Source of the DNA: CAYQJV01 sp964417925
GTDB lineage: Bacteria > Hydrothermota > Tepidihabitantia > B3-TA06 > CAYQJV01
NCBI GenBank assembly: GCA_964417925.1
Contig: CAYQJV010000035.1
Location: forward strand, 1 to 16,842
Reading direction: 5' to 3'
Length of the DNA stretch: 16,842 nucleotides
Shown here: positions 13,504-16,842 of the stretch, in pieces
Numbering within the stretch: the stretch's first letter is position 1
How the letters are laid out: every line of letters starts with the position of its first letter
Notes under the pieces: generated by a model
Told to the model about the DNA's origin: nothing
The model's database searches: none
Seen by the model: the letters and a program-made list of their open reading frames with translations, nothing else
Made by a program: the position numbers and the translations under genes

Positions 13504-14959
13504 TTAATACTTTTCTCTCCAGACCTTCTTTCAAAAGATTAATAATTCCTTGAGATTCTTTTACTATTTCACGCATCTCTTGAAGAGAAATATCCTTTTT
13601 CTTCATACTGTCTCTAATTTTTTTCAAAGAATTTATCACCCCTTTTCTCATTATTCCTATTTTTTCAAGCTCTTTTTTGAGTCTATCCTCACCATGTCCT
13701 CCGGTAAACCTCTTAACCAATTTTTCTATCTCCCCATAAGATTCTCTTAGCATTCTCTTATAAAACTTCATCTCTATAACCTTTCGTAACTCTTTCAATC
13801 GTTCCATATATTTATTGACATCTTCCAATAAAGAATCAATAAATGTTCCGCTTACTTTCTTAATTCTTTCATGCGCAAAGTGTTTGTAAAATTTTACAAC
13901 TCTTTCAAGAATTCTAACATGCTCTTCTTCCAGAATTTTTTCTTTCTTATAGAGTATTTCATACATCATCTCAACCGTTTCCTTAGGAGTAAGAGGGGCA
14001 AATCCAAAAAGCATAAGAACTGCCTGGGATGGAACAATAACTCCCCAATAAATATCTTCAGTCACAATACTATTCAATTTTTCCTGCACAATCTGATTTA
14101 TATTTTCTCCTAACGCCATAAACATATCTATCGCCTCAGGACTCGGCTTAATCTGTCCCATTTTTAAAAGCAATTTCCAAGGCACAAAAATTCCTCGGTC
14201 ATATAAAGGAACTCCATCCCTTAATAGAATAAAAATAATTGGGTTAGCCTCCCTTACCGCCTCCCAGTATTCTGTTAATAAATGTACGGCCACAGATACT
14301 CTATATTTACTTTTAGCCATTTTGGTGGCTTCTTCAGCATAGGTATAACACATTGTCCTTAACTTTTCTTTCACTTCAATTCGTGATATTTCTTGTAAAT
14401 CAGTATCATTTATTATGACATGAACATCCACATCACTGGTTTCAAGCATAGTTCCACTTAATATACTGCCGATAATTATATAACTCATAAGATGCGGTCC
14501 TAACTTTCTCAGCAAAAGATGTTTATAAAGCACGGATGCTCTCAATCCCTCCAGTATTCCGGTATCATACACTGGAAAAGAAGTGGCTATTTCCTCTACT
14601 ATTTTATAATTTGCCCTGTAACATAATTCCCAGAGGTCATTGAGGGTATAGATTGAAACTTCTATCTTGTGTTTTTTTAAAAAATTCCTTAATTTCATTA
14701 TCATTTCAGGTACCCAGGAATAAAATTCATTGGGTAATAACAAAATAACTTTACCTTGATTTTCGTCTTCTGAATCAGACATTTTGGTTCTTAAAGCTGG
14801 AGAAAAACCTATCGCAAGCGTAAACTTGAAATTTGTTTTTACATAATCTCTCAATTCATTTAATACTTCCTCAAAATCACCGGTTATATCCTGCATATTT
14901 ATGTTTATGAGCTTTCCATATAAAAACAGATTTTTTAAACTTGACTGCTTTAAAAACAA
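13469..14959 (-). CDS. Nucleotidyltransferase with helical C-terminal region, frameshifted near the 3' end
   Basis: A 496-residue protein as it reads now. Residues 1-150 form an extra N-terminal domain I do not recognise. The polymerase-beta-type core has GS (164-165) followed ten residues later by D176 and D178 (GSILSGTMLETSDVDVHVII), the metal-binding signature of MNT/KNTase-like enzymes. The usual third acidic residue is not clear: the candidate strand reads VSVAVHLLTE. The rest (about 275-480) is nearly all helix and may be HEPN-like plus coiled coil. The start is uncertain: TTG at 14959 with weak AAGAG, or ATG at 14896. The present end (NIKTNKDISF) is probably artificial: a 10-bp duplication at 13492-13509 shifts the frame, and about 65 more codons lie beyond in another frame. 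Substrate unknown. Confidence 0.75.
   Translation of the reverse strand: MFLKQSSLKNLFLYGKLININMQDITGDFEEVLNELRDYVKTNFKFTLAIGFSPALRTKMSDSEDENQGKVILLLPNEFYSWVPEMIMKLRNFLKKHKIEVSIYTLNDLWELCYRANYKIVEEIATSFPVYDTGILEGLRASVLYKHLLLRKLGPHLMSYIIIGSILSGTMLETSDVDVHVIINDTDLQEISRIEVKEKLRTMCYTYAEEATKMAKSKYRVSVAVHLLTEYWEAVREANPIIFILLRDGVPLYDRGIFVPWKLLLKMGQIKPSPEAIDMFMALGENINQIVQEKLNSIVTEDIYWGVIVPSQAVLMLFGFAPLTPKETVEMMYEILYKKEKILEEEHVRILERVVKFYKHFAHERIKKVSGTFIDSLLEDVNKYMERLKELRKVIEMKFYKRMLRESYGEIEKLVKRFTGGHGEDRLKKELEKIGIMRKGVINSLKKIRDSMKKKDISLQEMREIVKESQGIINLLKEGLERKVLRNIKTNKDISF
13492..13509. repeat. 10-bp tandem duplication causing a frameshift
   Basis: TCTTAATA occurs at 13492-13499 and again at 13502-13509, a period of 10. 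Read on the minus strand it is TATTAAGA twice. Deleting one unit changes the nucleotidyltransferase C-terminus from ERKVLRNIKTN... to ERKVLRPIKIFPFK..., joining it to the open frame that ends at 13294. Confidence 0.8.
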
Positions 14960-15010
14960 TCATCGCTCTTTTAAATATTTTTGGATGAGAAAAACGACTC
15001 CTTAAATAAA

Positions 15011-16428
15011 TTACTCCCATTTTACCCACTTAAATATCCTGCCACCAATATTGATAAAGTAAACTTCTGCACCCAAGTGTTTATCTAAATCAAATCTGCC
15101 CTGTCCTTTTAACTCTTTTTGTAATACTATCCTTCCACTTATGTCATAGACTTTCAACAGGCTTGGCTTGGAATAGTAAAGCCAATTTCCTTTCAAGCTC
15201 ACTCCGTCCGTCAATCTTCTTTTTTCTTCTATTCCTGTCACATAAAACTCTTTTGCAAGATAATCGTCTTCGTCGCACTCGTCAAGCACAAACCTATCAT
15301 GCAACAAACCCTGCAAGTATCCAGTAAAGAACTCTACTTTGTAGGTTGCGTTTTCAAAAGGTACTTGCCATGCTGGAAACTCAACAACAAGCGAATCATC
15401 ACTTGCTATATTTATCAAACTCTTTGTTTCTCTATAAAGCGTGTCCTCTCCTCTCAAAATTAAAGCCTCGATTGTTGCTTTTGGCAAGTCTCCTCTTCCG
15501 TTGTTCCAGAAAACCACGCTTGGCCTGTATTCCTTTCCAGGCTCCATCTTGTCACTCACTATTCTTGTAAGCGCGGCATTTGTATCTGCCCATGCCAAAA
15601 GCCTCACACACACATTCACTTTTTGACCACACCATCCATCTTGATGATCATGCCCATCATTGGCTATTCTAAATACTTTCCATAAAGTATCTGGATGAGC
15701 TCCTGCAGTAGTCAATGCTTCTTGAAGATCTATCGTATCCGCATACCATAATTTCTCTTCTTCTTTCATATCATAAACAAAAGTATACCACCAATCTCCC
15801 TGATTAGGTTCTCCCCATCTCTCTAATAAAATCCAATCCCAATTAACAGAAAGTAATGGATAAGTTAGGTTGATATTTTTTTCTCGCCATCCGTCTCCAG
15901 ATATTTTTTTATTTTTTTTCAAATATGTGAGAATCTGCTGGACTGAAAGAGAAAATCGCACCTAAGGTATACATTGTAAAAAAACTAAAGTCTCTACCTT
16001 TCTCTTTTATCCATTCATATCTTTGTTGAATTATTAAGGATACCAGGTCTTTTTTCTTCTTAGCCACAGAGAGTTCTTGTCCTATAGTAACCCAAGTCCA
16101 TGCAGAATTACTGAAGTCTTCTTTATTAGAAGGAGCTTTGCGTGTATCTGCCATTATGCTATAATAATGGTCTTCGGGAACAATTTGTCTATCAGGCAAG
16201 TTAAAAGTAGCTGTACGCTGCACCCCTGAAGGATATGCACCAACTTCTTCTACTCTCCAATTGTTATTAAAAAGGTAAACGACCGCAATCTTTTAGAATG
16301 TTCACCGGTTCAATTGATTTTGCTTTAGTTACTATCCCTAAAGCAGTTAAGGTAAGTAAAATTTTATTTTTACTTAAATGCCTCTTTTTCTTAAGCCATT
16401 CATTTGATTTTAACCAATGAATAGCCAT
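15011..16428 (-). pseudogene. Secreted protein with C-terminal sorting domain, broken by two single-base insertions
   Basis: The ATG at 16428 has a textbook ribosome-binding site (AAAGGAGGT). The first frame reads MAIHWLKSNEWLKKKR, then a signal-like stretch (KILLTLTALGIVTKA), and stops at 16267. Removing one A from AAAA (16291-16294) changes VNILKDCGRLPF* into VNILKIAVVYLFNNNWRVEE, which runs on through GAYPSGVQRTATFNLPD to the next stop at 15909. Removing one A from the A8 run (15912-15919) changes HIFEKK* into HIFEKNKKISGDGW and continues to 15011. The repaired gene would encode 471 residues: a signal anchor, a middle domain I do not recognise, a CARDB-like strand-rich part (PSVVFWNNGRGD), and a type-IX-like sorting domain (LLKVYDISGRIV ... 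GAEVYFINIGG). True decay, slippage or sequencing error are all possible. Confidence 0.75.
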
Positions 16429-16443
16429 CCCTACCTCCTTTCC

Positions 16444-16466
16444 CTGCCCATAAGGGCAGATTTTTT
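16444..16466 (+). terminator. Terminator-like hairpin with T-run between divergent genes
   Basis: CTGCCC (16444-16449), loop ATAA and GGGCAG (16454-16459) are followed by A and six Ts. On the plus strand this is a short intrinsic-terminator shape, but no plus-strand gene precedes it. On the minus strand the same hairpin lies in the leader of the broken secreted-protein gene, immediately before its ribosome-binding site. It could block antisense transcription or affect translation. Confidence 0.4.
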
Positions 16467-16469
16467 AAT

Positions 16470-16498
16470 TTGACTTTTAAAAGTAATCATCTTATAAT
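16470..16498 (+). promoter_or_regulatory. Promoter of the coiled-coil gene, with overlapping palindrome; leaderless start
   Basis: TTGACT (16470-16475), a 17-base spacer and TATAAT (16493-16498). The predicted transcription start is near 16505, at the ATG (16504). A perfect 12-bp palindrome ACTTTTAAAAGT (16473-16484) overlaps the -35 box and spacer, where a repressor could bind; being AT-rich, it may also be chance. Confidence 0.7.
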
Positions 16499-16503
16499 TT
16501 TTT

Positions 16504-16839
16504 ATGCCTGTAAGTTTCAAGAATAAAAAGCAACTGAGAAATATCGTAAGGGAAATCATAAAAGAGGAACTCAAACTTGATGAGGAATTAAGAGAGAAGT
16601 TAAATATTCTTGAGAGGATAACAAGGGTGGAGGAGGAGTTGAAGCTATTAAGGCAGGAAATGGATAAAAGGTTTGAGGCACTCCAGAGAGAAATAAATAC
16701 AAGATTTGAAGCCCTGCAAAGGGAGATGAATGTAAGGTTTGAGGCGGTTGATAAAAGATTTTCTATGCTTACATGGTTTATGGGGGTTGGATTCTCTCTG
16801 CTTGCTCTGCTCATTGCCCTGTTAAAACTATTTGGATAA
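16504..16839 (+). CDS. Small coiled-coil protein with C-terminal membrane anchor
   Basis: A 111-residue protein. Residues 1-35 are charged and helical. The middle (about 53-90) is a coiled coil built from near-exact 11-residue units (DKRFEALQREI, NTRFEALQREM, NVRFEAVDKRF). The end, about 87-110 (MLTWFMGVGFSLLALLIALL), is one hydrophobic helix that would anchor it in the inner membrane with the coiled coil in the cytoplasm. Proteins of this shape are common and mostly uncharacterised in thermophilic bacteria; no function can be given. There is no ribosome-binding site, and the ATG lies at the predicted transcription start. Its codon choice (AGG, GAG, GTG) is richer in G than that of the plus-strand operon. 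Confidence 0.8.
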   Translation: MPVSFKNKKQLRNIVREIIKEELKLDEELREKLNILERITRVEEELKLLRQEMDKRFEALQREINTRFEALQREMNVRFEAVDKRFSMLTWFMGVGFSLLALLIALLKLFG

Positions 16840-16842
16840 CTC

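Noticed and set aside
16431..16814. 127-codon minus-strand ORF opposite the coiled-coil gene
   Set aside because: Its repetitive Ser/Asn/Leu sequence mirrors the 11-residue repeats on the plus strand, which has the promoter and a sensible protein.
1..16842. CRISPR arrays, tRNA or rRNA genes, transposases, replication origins
   Set aside because: Looked for regular short repeats, cloverleaf-like segments, transposase motifs and iterons; none were seen. The only dispersed repeat is the two-copy element described.

Overview
The window looks like a piece of a low-GC, probably thermophilic and anaerobic Gram-negative bacterium. I suspect the FCB / WOR-3-like part of the tree, but this is inference from gene content. 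An OmpA-family cell-wall-anchored protein and a lipoprotein imply an outer membrane. Two secreted proteins end in type-IX-like sorting domains, and one gene carries the 'RNDG.NR.Y' beta-propeller repeat. A NuoE/NuoF pair, a glutamate dehydrogenase, a CobB-type sirtuin, a GcvH-like protein and an MNT-like nucleotidyltransferase suit an anaerobic, amino-acid-using thermophile. No tRNA, rRNA, CRISPR array or transposase was recognised.

Layout. (1) 1-2390, minus strand: a promoter at 2360-2387 drives a small ORF, then glutamate dehydrogenase. A degraded piece of a second glutamate dehydrogenase follows, then a NuoE-like subunit and the start of a NuoF-like subunit running off the left edge. (2) 2398-3035: the first copy of a dispersed repeat and a short, apparently truncated secreted propeller protein (minus). 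(3) 3092-9702, plus strand: one compact operon of a GcvH-like lipoyl carrier, a two-domain M16 peptidase, a SAM methyltransferase, FolC, a radical SAM/SPASM enzyme and a sirtuin. From the methyltransferase on, each gene overlaps the one before it. (4) 9713-13049, minus strand: a secreted deacetylase-fold protein, an OmpA/carboxypeptidase-regulatory-domain protein and a PrcB-like lipoprotein. (5) 13096-16428: the second repeat copy, a nucleotidyltransferase gene whose 3' end is frameshifted by a 10-bp tandem duplication, and a secreted-protein gene broken by two single-A insertions (minus). (6) 16444-16839: a hairpin, a promoter and a small coiled-coil membrane protein (plus).

How the genes may work together. 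The NuoE/NuoF proteins would move electrons from NADH, and glutamate dehydrogenase would supply NADH from glutamate. The plus-strand operon combines a lipoyl carrier, a folate-modifying enzyme and a sirtuin, so C1/lipoyl metabolism with acyl-lysine removal is a reasonable reading. The carrier's lipoyl-site sequence is not that of a standard glycine-cleavage H protein, and no other glycine-cleavage gene is present. The minus-strand block after it is cell-envelope material.

Most notable observations: a 54-bp repeat, 53/54 identical between copies, lying exactly 10 bp upstream of the -35 box of two different genes; two genes whose start codon falls at the predicted transcription start of a consensus promoter (leaderless); three gene lesions each explained by a single extra A and one by a 10-bp duplication; and a relic of a second glutamate dehydrogenase beginning two codons after the stop of the intact one.
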